Shown: positions 25,290 through 33,973 of the stretch, one piece after another
Layout of the letters: every line of letters begins with the position of its first letter
Numbering within the stretch: position 1 is the stretch's first letter
Origin: Alkalicoccus saliphilus
Lineage (GTDB): Bacteria > Bacillota > Bacilli > Bacillales > Salisediminibacteriaceae
NCBI RefSeq assembly: GCF_003044065.1
Contig: NZ_PZJJ01000016.1
Coordinates: 1 to 64,000 of the forward strand
Direction of reading: 5' to 3'
DNA: 64,000 nt
Made by a program: the position numbers and the translations under genes
Notes under the pieces: model-generated
What the model saw: the letters and a program-made list of their open reading frames with translations, nothing else
The model's database searches: none
Told to the model about the DNA's origin: nothing

Positions 25290-26486
25290 TTGGCGAAAAT
25301 TGAAGTCCGCAATTTGACAAAGGTCTTCGGCAAACGCCCCAAACCGGCGCTTGACATGCTGAAGGAAAAAAAGTCGAAAGATGAAATATTGGAAAAAACC
25401 GGCTTAACCGTCGGTGTGAACCGTGCAACGTTTGATGTTAATGAAGGGGAAGTCTTCGTTATTATGGGACTTTCCGGGAGTGGTAAATCCACGCTTGTCC
25501 GTCTGCTGAACCGGCTGATTGATCCAACGGACGGTCAGATCCAAATCGAAGGAGACGATCTGGCTAAAATGGACGACAACGCTCTGCGGGAAGTACGCAG
25601 AAAGCATATGAGTATGGTCTTCCAGAAGTTCGGTCTGTTCCCTTTCCGTACAATTCTGCAAAACGTGGAATACGGTCTGGAAGTACAAGGTATCGCAAAG
25701 GAAGAACGCAGAGAGAAAGCGATGAAATCCCTGGCGCTTGTCGGCCTGCAGGGTTATGAAGATCAATTTCCGGACCAGCTTTCCGGCGGGATGCAGCAGC
25801 GTGTCGGCCTTGCCCGCGCGCTGGCGAACGATCCGGATGTTCTGCTGATGGACGAAGCGTTTTCCGCGCTCGATCCGCTGATCCGTAAGGATATGCAGGA
25901 TGAACTGCTCGATCTTCAATCCTCCATGCAGAAAACTATTATATTTATTACGCATGATCTGGATGAAGCGCTCCGTATTGGAGACCGTATTATGATTATG
26001 AAAGACGGTGCGGTAGTACAGATCGGGTCCCCGGAAGATATACTTATGCATCCGGCTGATGATTACGTCCGCCGCTTCGTAGAAGATGTGGATCGTTCAA
26101 AAGTCTATACAGCGGAAAACATTATGACACGCCCTGAAACAGTAAACATGGAAAAAGAAGGAACGCGTGTGGCACTGCAGCGTATGAGAAAGGCAGACAT
26201 TTCGAGCATTTACGTTGTTAACCGCACCCGGCAGCTGCAGGGAATTATTCATGCCGGCGATATTGCAGAAGCTGTCAACCGGGATGAAAGTGATATTACG
26301 CCGTATGTTCAAAAGGACGTGCCGACGTGCAGGCTGGATACACCGATGCACGACCTTTTCAACCTTTCCTCCACTTCTCATGTACCGATCGCGGTACTCG
26401 GGGAAAACGACAAGCTTGCAGGTATCGTTATCCGCAGTAAAATACTTGCAGCACTTTCAGGAGAAGAGGTGAATACAAGTGAGTGA
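25290..26486 (+). CDS. opuAA: Glycine betaine ABC transporter ATPase OpuAA
   Basis: 398 residues. Walker [10 protein letters not shown], signature LSGGMQQR, Walker B VLLMDEA, and a C-terminal CBS pair (about 275-390), as in B. subtilis OpuAA (418 aa). The N-terminal [20 protein letters not shown] helix is typical of this branch. TTG at 25290 is preferred since GAGGTG lies upstream; a GTG at 25281 sits within that site. It energises uptake of betaine as a compatible solute. The end overlaps opuAB by 8 nt. Confidence 0.95.
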   Translation: MAKIEVRNLTKVFGKRPKPALDMLKEKKSKDEILEKTGLTVGVNRATFDVNEGEVFVIMGLSGSGKSTLVRLLNRLIDPTDGQIQIEGDDLAKMDDNALREVRRKHMSMVFQKFGLFPFRTILQNVEYGLEVQGIAKEERREKAMKSLALVGLQGYEDQFPDQLSGGMQQRVGLARALANDPDVLLMDEAFSALDPLIRKDMQDELLDLQSSMQKTIIFITHDLDEALRIGDRIMIMKDGAVVQIGSPEDILMHPADDYVRRFVEDVDRSKVYTAENIMTRPETVNMEKEGTRVALQRMRKADISSIYVVNRTRQLQGIIHAGDIAEAVNRDESDITPYVQKDVPTCRLDTPMHDLFNLSSTSHVPIAVLGENDKLAGIVIRSKILAALSGEEVNTSE

Positions 26487-27372
26487 AACTTGGGAAGCAA
26501 TTTACGCATGGTTTGATGCAATTCTTGATTTTATGCCGGAACTTCCGGTAGGTACATGGATTGAAGATTTTGTAGACTGGCTTCAGAACGCTCAGTTTAT
26601 TTTTGACGGTATCCGTGGCTTTGTAGCCTGGGTCACCGGAATGTTCAACAGCTTTTTCGGGTTGATACCGCCAATTTTGTTCATTCTTATTCTGACAGTT
26701 ATCGGCTATATGCTCGTACGCAAGTCTGAAAAATTCGGTCTGCCGATTCTTATTTTTCTTGGACTGCTGTTCATTGAAAGTATCGGCTACTGGGATGAGT
26801 TGATTTTAACCCTTTCCCTCGTTATTACAGCAACACTCATTTCTATTGTGATCGGTGTCCCTATCGGAATCTGGATGGGAAGAAGCGATCTCGTTAAAAA
26901 TATTGTGACACCGATTCTCGACTTTATGCAGACAATGCCCGCGTTTGTTTACTTAATTCCGGCGGTTGCCTTTTTCAGTATCGGTATCGTTCCGGGAGTT
27001 ATTGCATCGGTTATTTTCGCCATGCCGCCTACCGTCCGCCTGACCAACCTCGGAATCCGGCAGGTACCGGCAGAAATGATCGAAGCTTCCGACGCATTCG
27101 GTTCCACCCCTGGTCAGAAGCTTTTCAAAGTACAGCTTCCAATGGCCAAGGTAACAATTATGGCCGGGATCAACCAGACGATTATGCTCGCACTCTCCAT
27201 GGTAGTTATTGCTGCGATGATCGGAACAGACGGGATCGGCCGGGAAGTTTACTATGCCGTTGGACGAAATGACATGGCAATGGGATTTGAAGCAGGTATC
27301 AGCCTCGTAATTCTGGCTATTATTCTTGACCGTCTTACACAGGCTCTGAACCCGGAGAACAGGAAAGCATAA
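26479..27372 (+). CDS. opuAB: Glycine betaine ABC transporter permease OpuAB
   Basis: 297 residues. An N-terminal amphipathic region and three TM helices (about 45-115) precede the binding-protein-dependent permease domain with ISIVIGVPIGIWMGRS and an EAA loop AEMIEASDAFGSTPGQKLFK. Collinear with B. subtilis OpuAB. GTG start, coupled to opuAA by overlap. Forms the transmembrane channel of OpuA. Confidence 0.95.
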   Translation: MSETWEAIYAWFDAILDFMPELPVGTWIEDFVDWLQNAQFIFDGIRGFVAWVTGMFNSFFGLIPPILFILILTVIGYMLVRKSEKFGLPILIFLGLLFIESIGYWDELILTLSLVITATLISIVIGVPIGIWMGRSDLVKNIVTPILDFMQTMPAFVYLIPAVAFFSIGIVPGVIASVIFAMPPTVRLTNLGIRQVPAEMIEASDAFGSTPGQKLFKVQLPMAKVTIMAGINQTIMLALSMVVIAAMIGTDGIGREVYYAVGRNDMAMGFEAGISLVILAIILDRLTQALNPENRKA

Positions 27373-27426
27373 ATAACAGGTATAATGAAATACCAAATAA
27401 ATCCACTACAAAGGAGTAGATTTTTT

Positions 27427-28434
27427 ATGAAACGAAGACACCAGTTTGGTTTAGCAGCAGGTTTGTCTCTTTCCCTTCTCGTAACAGCATGCGGGGCAGA
27501 TAACGAGAACAACGCAGATACAGCAGATAACAATACTAACGCAGAGGAAAACACGGCGGAAAACAACGCAGCTGACGAAAATAACAACGCTGTGGACAAT
27601 GAAGACAACGAGGCAGCTAACGATGGCGAAGCTGGAGGCGGAGACTACGCTGAAGAGCTTGAGCACACAATTACCGGGATTGATGCCGGTGCCGGCATTA
27701 TGTCGGCTGCTGACGAAGCACTTGAAGTATACGAACTGGAAGACTGGACAATTACAGCAAGCTCTGACTCTGCAATGACGCAGGAACTTGCAACTGCCTA
27801 CGAAAATGAAGAGCCGATTGTTGTTACGGGCTGGACACCGCACTGGAAGTTTGCAGAGTACGACCTGAAGTTCCTTGATGACCCGGAAAACGTATTCGGT
27901 GAAGCGGAAGATATTCACACTTTTGTACGTGACGGTCTTTCTGATGATATGCCGGAAGCCTATGAAGTGCTCGATAACTTCGAGTGGACAGAAGATGACA
28001 TGAACGAAGTTATGATGGAAATCCAGGAGGGCACCGACGAAGAAGAAGCTGCCCGCAACTGGATTGATGCTAATGAAGATACTGTCTCTGAATGGACAGA
28101 CGGTGTAGATTCTGTAGATGGCGAAGAAATCGACCTCGTCTTTGTAGCATGGGAATCTGAAATTGCTTCTACAAACATGATCGCTCTAGTTCTGGAAGAT
28201 CTCGGCTACGAAGTAACGATGGATCCACTGGAAGCAAACTTTATGTTCCAGGCTGTTGCAACCGGCGAAGCTGATGCGATGGTAGCAGCGTGGCTGCCGC
28301 TTACGCACGAGCACCTCGTAGAAGATTACGGTGATGACATGGAAGATCTCGGAGCGAACCTCGAAGGCGCCCGCACAGGACTCGTTGTTCCTGAATACAT
28401 GGACATCGATTCTATCGAAGATCTTAACCAGTAA
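27427..28434 (+). CDS. opuAC: Glycine betaine-binding lipoprotein OpuAC
   Basis: 335 residues from the ATG at 27427 (AAAGGAG 9-10 nt upstream). Lipobox VTACG, then an Asn/Asp/Glu-rich linker (about 22-70) and an OpuAC-type binding domain. VTGWTPHWKFAEYDLKFLDD holds tryptophans of the aromatic betaine cage. Closest class is the GBSBP/ProX-OpuAC family. The linker is longer than in B. subtilis OpuAC. Last gene of the operon, followed by a terminator. Confidence 0.93.
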   Translation: MKRRHQFGLAAGLSLSLLVTACGADNENNADTADNNTNAEENTAENNAADENNNAVDNEDNEAANDGEAGGGDYAEELEHTITGIDAGAGIMSAADEALEVYELEDWTITASSDSAMTQELATAYENEEPIVVTGWTPHWKFAEYDLKFLDDPENVFGEAEDIHTFVRDGLSDDMPEAYEVLDNFEWTEDDMNEVMMEIQEGTDEEEAARNWIDANEDTVSEWTDGVDSVDGEEIDLVFVAWESEIASTNMIALVLEDLGYEVTMDPLEANFMFQAVATGEADAMVAAWLPLTHEHLVEDYGDDMEDLGANLEGARTGLVVPEYMDIDSIEDLNQ

Positions 28435-28442
28435 ATCATTTT

Positions 28443-28481
28443 AAAAAACTCTCCCGCATTCGTGTGGGAGAGTTTTTAATT
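28443..28481 (+). terminator. Terminator of opuA
   Basis: Stem AAAAACTCTCCC / GGGAGAGTTTTT ending in TTTTTAATT. Confidence 0.85.
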
Positions 28482-28602
28482 TACCTTATGAGAATATTTG
28501 TTTTTTTACGATGGATGAGTTTGCCCGGCTGATGAAAGCACGGTGCAGGACTCCAATACATAAAATGCTTTATTAACACTTTGGGATTCCCGCAGTTCCA
28601 GG

Positions 28603-29250
28603 CTAATTTTTAAAGTCCTCCCACTTTTTTTCCGCCTTTTTTGCAAGGTAAGTATCCCTGACCCAGTAAAGAATAAACCGGATCGCTACAGCGTGCATAA
28701 TCACTCCACACACCGTAAGCAGTGTTACCGTAATGGTCCCTGTTATAGACTGGGGATCAATGTAGGCATAACCGAAAAACACAAGAGAAGACGCACTCCC
28801 TAAAAAGGCTTCAAAATAATGATCAAACCGCTCCCCTTCCGCCCAGTACAGCGGGGCTGTGCTTAGAAATATGATTACTGCAAGTCCGGAAACAACATGG
28901 GTGACCTTCTGTTTTTCCAGAAGCTGTACGGCCGGTTTCATATAATATTTCGTCATCGCTTTTAAACGTAGAAAATGCAGTACCCGCGCTATACGTGCAA
29001 ATTGAAAAATTGCATCAAGTGGAATAACCGCTATGACGATAAACGGATGCGCTTTAATAAATTCCCATTTTCGTTCCGCGTTATAAAAGCGGACGCAGAA
29101 ATCTATGAAAAAGATGCCCCATGTCCCCCATACAATGACAGGTTCGAGGCTTGTCTCAAACCAGATAGTTGCTACAGCAGCAAACGCAAGGACTGCCATC
29201 AGTGCTTCATATACGTATTCTATACGACTGTTCCGCTGTGCCGCTGTCAT
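28603..29250 (-). CDS. Channel-like membrane protein with altered selectivity filter
   Basis: 215 residues from the ATG at 29250 (AAAGGA upstream). About six hydrophobic segments with an S4-like basic helix (RIARVLHFLRLKAMTKY) and a pore-loop region resemble the voltage-gated ion-channel superfamily. Where potassium channels have T-V-G-Y-G-D, this protein reads VFFGYAYIDPQS. The second glycine and the Asp are displaced, so potassium selectivity cannot be assumed. It lies among osmolyte transporters. It may be a non-selective channel or a non-conducting paralogue. Confidence 0.65.
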   Translation of the reverse strand: MTAAQRNSRIEYVYEALMAVLAFAAVATIWFETSLEPVIVWGTWGIFFIDFCVRFYNAERKWEFIKAHPFIVIAVIPLDAIFQFARIARVLHFLRLKAMTKYYMKPAVQLLEKQKVTHVVSGLAVIIFLSTAPLYWAEGERFDHYFEAFLGSASSLVFFGYAYIDPQSITGTITVTLLTVCGVIMHAVAIRFILYWVRDTYLAKKAEKKWEDFKN

Positions 29251-29362
29251 CACTTCCTTTCCCTCACTACCAGTATAACGGATTTACACATTCCCGTGAG
29301 TATACAGTCTGCATTTTTCTCCTGGTAATTATTCCAGAAATTATCTATAATAACCAAGTAAT

Positions 29363-29388
29363 TGTAACCCCCGGGTCAAATAAGCGTC
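29363..29388 (+). promoter_or_regulatory. ECF-type promoter before the GerMN lipoprotein gene
   Basis: TGTAAC (29363-29368), 16 bp, CGTC (29385-29388). The same elements are found upstream of sigX, suggesting sigma-X or a related ECF factor drives the gene at 29566. Confidence 0.55.
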
Positions 29389-29565
29389 TACGTTTACAGA
29401 TGGGGATATTTTTGCACTCTGTTCTTGTCATTGCTGCTTTGCAGAAAGCTTCCCGGCAGTCACCGCTCCTTTTTTCAATATATAGAACAAATGAAAAAGG
29501 CTTCTTTTCTGCGTTTGATGCACTGCAGTGGAAAGTAACAAACTATAGAAAGGTGGAATAAATGT

Positions 29566-30393
29566 ATGAAGAAAATGTCTTTTGTGCTCATAAGCGCCCT
29601 AACTATCGGAGGGCTGACAGCGTGCGGCCAGGGGGGAGAAAGTCCTGTCGATGAAAATACCGACAAAAATACCGGAGGCGCCGATGAAGTGGAAGAAAAC
29701 CTCAATGAGATCAATGAGGAAAATAACAGCGGTGGTTCCATAGGTGAAAATAACAATAATGAAAACAGTGAAAATGAAAATGATACAAACACGAATAATC
29801 AGGAAGATAACGGAAATAATATGTCAGACGAAAACAATGAACATAACGACAGCAATGATAATTCTAACGAAAACAGCAGCAATACTGATGAAAATTATGA
29901 AGAAGAGAACGAAGAAGTCAATAATGCTTCCAACGAAGAAAATGCCAGTGAAGAGGAAGCGGACGAAGAAGCATCTATGGTCGATCCACTCTACCTGTAC
30001 TTCTCCGATGATCAGCTGCTTGAGACTCTCCGCGTCGAAGCAGAGCCTGTAACAATGGACGAGAGCGGTGCAGAGGAAGCGATGGATTTGTGGGCTGCCG
30101 GACCGGATGACGAAGAGCTTTACGGGGTATTTCCAGCGGAGGCAGAGGTTCAATATGTAGAATTAGATGGAGATACCGCTAACGTTTCACTTTCTCCGGA
30201 AGTGCAGAATGCTAATTTGGGATCCAGCGGAGAAGGTCTTATGACAGAGCAGATCGCAATGATGATGGAGCAGTTCGGAGCTGCTCAGACAATGATCCTC
30301 ATTGATGGCGATGAAACAGAGGAATTTCTTGGACATATGAGTCTCACAGAGCCTGTGGAAGCAGATTCTCCAGAGGATTACGATACTCATTAA
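29566..30393 (+). CDS. GerMN-domain lipoprotein with long acidic Asn-rich linker
   Basis: 275 residues. Signal peptide with lipobox GLTACG (Cys22). Residues 23-135 are almost entirely Asn, Glu, Asp and Ser. The C-terminal part (about 140-265) fits a GerMN domain: LYLYFSDDQ, LWAAGPDDEELYGVFP and VELDGDTANVSLSPE. GerMN domains occur in spore-germination and cell-envelope lipoproteins, often as the extracytoplasmic part of RsiX-like proteins. Function unknown. The candidate ECF promoter and the similar C terminus of RsiX suggest a sigma-X link. Confidence 0.75.
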   Translation: MKKMSFVLISALTIGGLTACGQGGESPVDENTDKNTGGADEVEENLNEINEENNSGGSIGENNNNENSENENDTNTNNQEDNGNNMSDENNEHNDSNDNSNENSSNTDENYEEENEEVNNASNEENASEEEADEEASMVDPLYLYFSDDQLLETLRVEAEPVTMDESGAEEAMDLWAAGPDDEELYGVFPAEAEVQYVELDGDTANVSLSPEVQNANLGSSGEGLMTEQIAMMMEQFGAAQTMILIDGDETEEFLGHMSLTEPVEADSPEDYDTH

Positions 30394-30404
30394 TTTTCTT
30401 TCAT

Positions 30405-30444
30405 AAAAAAGCTCCCGGAGGCATCGTCTTCCGGGAGCTTTTTC
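30405..30444 (+). terminator. Terminator after the GerMN lipoprotein gene
   Basis: Stem AAAAAGCTCCCGGA / TCCGGGAGCTTTTT with a T tail. Confidence 0.85.
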
Positions 30445-30516
30445 AATCAGTCCGCTTCATTCGTTCTGCCTTTCATGCTACACTGAATCCGGAACAAATG
30501 ATAAAGGAGAAAATAT

Positions 30517-31362
30517 ATGAATATCCTTCAAAAAGACCCGGAAAAATACATCGAAAAAAACTCAGAATATTATAAGAAAAAGTGGAATGCTCATAAAAAC
30601 CCTTTCCTTTTTGCCGGCTGGAACTGGGCCGCTTTCTTTTTTGCGCCTTTTTGGGCTGCTTCGCGTCATATGTACGGTGCTGCTCTATTTTACTGGCTTT
30701 TCTATCTTGGTTTTGCTCTGCTGGAATCTTTTCTCCCTGCTCTGATCGACGCTGGGGCCGGAGCGGTGCCTTCCTTATGGCTGCTTCTTTTCCCTGTGCT
30801 TTTAATCCATTCGTTTTTCGGCTTGTTCGGTAATGCTCTTTACGCTCGGAAAGTATCCGGTTTGACAGCGAATGAAACTACCCAGCACCTGCCCCCAATT
30901 TTCAATAAAAGTGGATGGAGTCCTGCAGCAGGCAGTCTTGTGCCGCTTCTGTTTATTTCCGTCCTTGCCTGGCCGCTGCTCACCATTTCTCAGTGGTCTT
31001 ATAATCCTGCTCTTGAAGAAGGGGTCTACGTTTACGGGGACGATGGAGTGTCGCCACAGGGGCAGTTGGACGTGAGCAGAAACCCTCTGTTTGAAAAATA
31101 TGAATCCCGGATTAATATGTTTTACGTAGGGGAAGCCCTGGATAACCGGGCACTCAGCTACGAACTGCTGTATGAAGAAAATGATCAGTGGGTACCCGTC
31201 CGCGACCAGAGCGTGGCTTTCTTTTCCACTGACAAAGTTTCTCTGGAAATACTGGACGCAGAAGATCCCGCTGTTCAGACGGGGAACTACCGCCTTGAAG
31301 TCTACGTGGAGGACATGCACTTTGACGCCGTTTCCTTTGAAATAATAGAGCCATCTTTTTAA
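30517..31362 (+). CDS. DUF2628-type membrane protein
   Basis: 281 residues. The N-terminal WNWAAFFFAPFWAASRHMY motif and three to four TM helices (about 35-165) match DUF2628 proteins. A final TM near 150-165 leads to an extracytoplasmic beta-rich domain of about 110 residues without a recognised family. Preceded by AAAGGAGAAA. Role unknown; no operon partner. Confidence 0.65.
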   Translation: MNILQKDPEKYIEKNSEYYKKKWNAHKNPFLFAGWNWAAFFFAPFWAASRHMYGAALFYWLFYLGFALLESFLPALIDAGAGAVPSLWLLLFPVLLIHSFFGLFGNALYARKVSGLTANETTQHLPPIFNKSGWSPAAGSLVPLLFISVLAWPLLTISQWSYNPALEEGVYVYGDDGVSPQGQLDVSRNPLFEKYESRINMFYVGEALDNRALSYELLYEENDQWVPVRDQSVAFFSTDKVSLEILDAEDPAVQTGNYRLEVYVEDMHFDAVSFEIIEPSF

Positions 31363-31402
31363 AAACAGCCTCTCTAAAACACTTCAGAGTTATTAACGTT
31401 TT

Positions 31403-31437
31403 GAAGGCCGTCTCCTTCCTGAGACGGCCTTTTTTAT
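31403..31437 (+). terminator. Terminator after the DUF2628 gene
   Basis: Stem AAGGCCGTCTC / GAGACGGCCTT followed by T6, at the convergent junction with csaA. Confidence 0.85.
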
Positions 31438-31766
31438 CCGATTTTTGTACCGTTGGGCACTGGCTCATCCGGTTTCAGAAGCACCACGTCCCCTTCACCA
31501 GGTATTCCTCCTAGAACGAGCACTTCCGAAGAAAAGCCCGCGATTTTACGCGGAGGAAAATTCACCACTGCCGTGACCTGTCTGCCTTTCAGCTGCCCCG
31601 CTTCATAACGTTTAGTAATCTGCGCACTGGACTGGCGGATTCCAATTTCTTCTCCAAAATCAATTTTCATTTTCAATGATGGCACTCTTGCTTTTTCGAG
31701 TTCCCCCACTTCTATAATTGTTCCAATGCGGATATCGAGCTTTAAAAAATCATCAAATTCAGCCAT
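31434..31766 (-). CDS. csaA: CsaA, tRNA-binding-fold chaperone
   Basis: 110 residues covering the Trbp111-type OB domain: FLKLDIRIGTIIEVGEL, SSAQITKRY and RQVTAVVNFPPRKIAGF. B. subtilis CsaA has the same length, binds SecA and preproteins and can act as an export chaperone; tRNA binding is also a family trait. Single gene with its own upstream region. Confidence 0.93.
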   Translation of the reverse strand: MAEFDDFLKLDIRIGTIIEVGELEKARVPSLKMKIDFGEEIGIRQSSAQITKRYEAGQLKGRQVTAVVNFPPRKIAGFSSEVLVLGGIPGEGDVVLLKPDEPVPNGTKIG

Positions 31767-32053
31767 TAGTTTCTCCTTCCAATTTATTCAACTCTAAAAA
31801 ATAATAAGAATGTGCCGGTAGATTCTTATCCCCGCCTCCTTAATTAATTATCGATCGACCTGGTATTTTCCTTCTTTATACTAATCATTTATAACAATTA
31901 TGCCAGATGTTTCAAATACGTGTTTTCGCGAGTGGACATTAGGGGAATTAAACAGTAAGATAAATGTCGGCTCATTTTTTCAAATTTGCAGCTTCGTCAT
32001 TACATACCGAAGGGGGGGAAGTATCCGCGTTCTGCGCGGGTATGCTTACATTT

Positions 32054-33907
32054 ATGAGCGATCATTATTCGTACGAAACGAAGAAACCAAGCATTGTCTT
32101 TTTCATTTCAGCTCCGCTGGTGGCTGCGTTTGTACTTTGGGGATTTCTTGGGCCGGAATCCCTGGAAGCACGGTCCAATCAGGGCCTCGCATTTACATTA
32201 AATAATTTCGGATGGTTTTACATGCTGTCCACCGCCTTTTTTATCGCTTTCGTTCTTTTTCTGGCCGTCAGTCCGTTTGGGAAACTGAGGCTCGGTAAAG
32301 AAGATGAAAAACCGGAGTATAATTTTTTCACCTGGATCGGCATGCTGTTTGCTGCCGGTATCGGCGTAGGCTTCGTCTTCTGGGGAGTTGCTGAACCTGT
32401 CCTTTATTTCTTCGACCCCCACCCTGACTATGTCGGAGCAGGGGAAGGTACACTTGCGACAGCCGGCCTCCGGTATGGGGTTTTCCACTGGGCACTTCAC
32501 CCATGGGCTATCTTTTCTCTTGTCGCCCTCACGCTTGCTTACGTGCAGTTCCGTAAAGACCAGCCGGCACTCATCAGTTCTGCTTTTCACCCGATCCTCG
32601 GAGATAAAGCATACGGGGCATTCGGTAAAGGAATTGATACGCTGGCAGTTCTAGCTACTTCCACCGGGGTGGCCACTACATTTGGCTTAAGTGCCCTGCA
32701 GATATCCGGAGGTTTTTCATACTTATTCGAAGGAATTGAAAATACGGCACTGACGCAGATGACAATTATAGCGATCGTTACTGTGCTTTTCATTTTCTCG
32801 GCAGCTACCGGAGTCAATAAAGGTATCCGGATTTTAAGTTCTATCAATCTCGTTATAGCTGCACTTCTGCTCCTATTTGTGATTATCGTAGGACCGACTC
32901 TTTTCATAGCACAAAACTTTGTAACAACGATCGGCGGCTACATGTCGAATGTCATGTCGATGAGCCTGGATCTTGATCCTTTCGGGGACGGGGAATGGCT
33001 CGGTAATAACACCATCTTTTTCTGGGCATGGCATATTTCCTGGGCACCGTTTATGGGTATCTTTATTGCCCGTATTTCCCGGGGACGTACGATCCGGGAA
33101 TTCGTTGCCGGGGTGCTGATCGTGCCTTCTCTTCTTGCCGCTCTTTGGTTTACCGCTTTTGGAGGAACGGCACTCGATCTTATTCTCGGTGGAAATGAAC
33201 TGATCGGAGATCTCGTTATGGAAGAAGTCGAACTGGCGCTGTTTACTACCCTTGGTGAACTGCCGCTCGCTGCGATAACGAGTACGCTTGCTATATTCCT
33301 CATCATTATTTTCTTTATTACTTCTGCCGACTCTGCTTCCTATGTTCTCGGAGCAATGACGAGCAGCGGAAGTCTGAGCCCGAAACTTTCAGTAAAAGTA
33401 ATCTGGGGCTTTCTCATCGCCGGTACAGCAAGTGTGCTGCTCCTGAGCGGTGGTCTGGAGGGGCTGCAGACCGCCTCCATTGTCGCCGCCCTGCCATTTG
33501 CAATTATAATGATCGTCATGATCTTTTCGTTGCTTATTATGATGAGCAGGGACTTGAAAGTTGAAAGTCTTCGCAGACGCAAAAATGAACGCCGACGCGT
33601 CAAAGATGAAGTTTACGGCGGTATGAAAGAAAATGTTTACGACGATATGAAAGATGACGTCCGGGAAGAAATTAAGGACGATTTCAAAGAAAATATGCGG
33701 GAAGACTTCCTGACAGATGAAGTGTACGAAGAAATGAAAGATGAAGTGTATGAACAGGTAAAAGATGAAGTGTACGACGATATTAAAGACGAAGTATACG
33801 AAGAGTTTAAAGAAAAAATTTATGAAGATCTGCGTGACGATCTTGAAGAGCAGCTTGGTGAAGATGAATCGGACAGCTCCGGCTCAAAAGATAAAGACAG
33901 GCGCTGA
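32054..33907 (+). CDS. BCCT-family betaine/choline/carnitine transporter with repeat tail
   Basis: 617 residues. Twelve TM helices with BCCT hallmarks GMLFAAGIGVGFVFWGVAEP, the glycine-rich TM1 and WHISWAPFMGIFIARISRGRT. Nearest known member is OpuD-type, a sodium-coupled betaine carrier. The C-terminal cytosolic tail (about 515-605) consists of eleven 7-8-residue repeats of the form K-D-E-V-Y-E-x-x. The start is uncertain: ATG at 32054 fits family length but lacks a strong ribosome-binding site; the frame is open to 31964. Confidence 0.9.
   Translation: MSDHYSYETKKPSIVFFISAPLVAAFVLWGFLGPESLEARSNQGLAFTLNNFGWFYMLSTAFFIAFVLFLAVSPFGKLRLGKEDEKPEYNFFTWIGMLFAAGIGVGFVFWGVAEPVLYFFDPHPDYVGAGEGTLATAGLRYGVFHWALHPWAIFSLVALTLAYVQFRKDQPALISSAFHPILGDKAYGAFGKGIDTLAVLATSTGVATTFGLSALQISGGFSYLFEGIENTALTQMTIIAIVTVLFIFSAATGVNKGIRILSSINLVIAALLLLFVIIVGPTLFIAQNFVTTIGGYMSNVMSMSLDLDPFGDGEWLGNNTIFFWAWHISWAPFMGIFIARISRGRTIREFVAGVLIVPSLLAALWFTAFGGTALDLILGGNELIGDLVMEEVELALFTTLGELPLAAITSTLAIFLIIIFFITSADSASYVLGAMTSSGSLSPKLSVKVIWGFLIAGTASVLLLSGGLEGLQTASIVAALPFAIIMIVMIFSLLIMMSRDLKVESLRRRKNERRRVKDEVYGGMKENVYDDMKDDVREEIKDDFKENMREDFLTDEVYEEMKDEVYEQVKDEVYDDIKDEVYEEFKEKIYEDLRDDLEEQLGEDESDSSGSKDKDRR
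33597..33870 (+). repeat. 24-bp repeats encoding the BCCT tail
   Basis: Tandem degenerate 24-bp units, recurring around AAAGATGAAGTNTACGA, encode the octapeptide repeats at the C terminus of the transporter. Confidence 0.75.
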
Positions 33908-33938
33908 TTCAGTATCCAAAATTGTTCATTGAAACATT

Positions 33939-33971
33939 GAAAAGCCTCCGGAAATTTCCGGAGGCTTTTTT
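33939..33971. terminator. Bidirectional terminator, BCCT / sacP
   Basis: Perfect stem AAAAGCCTCCGG / CCGGAGGCTTTT with A and T runs, between convergent genes. Confidence 0.85.
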
Positions 33972-33973
33972 GA

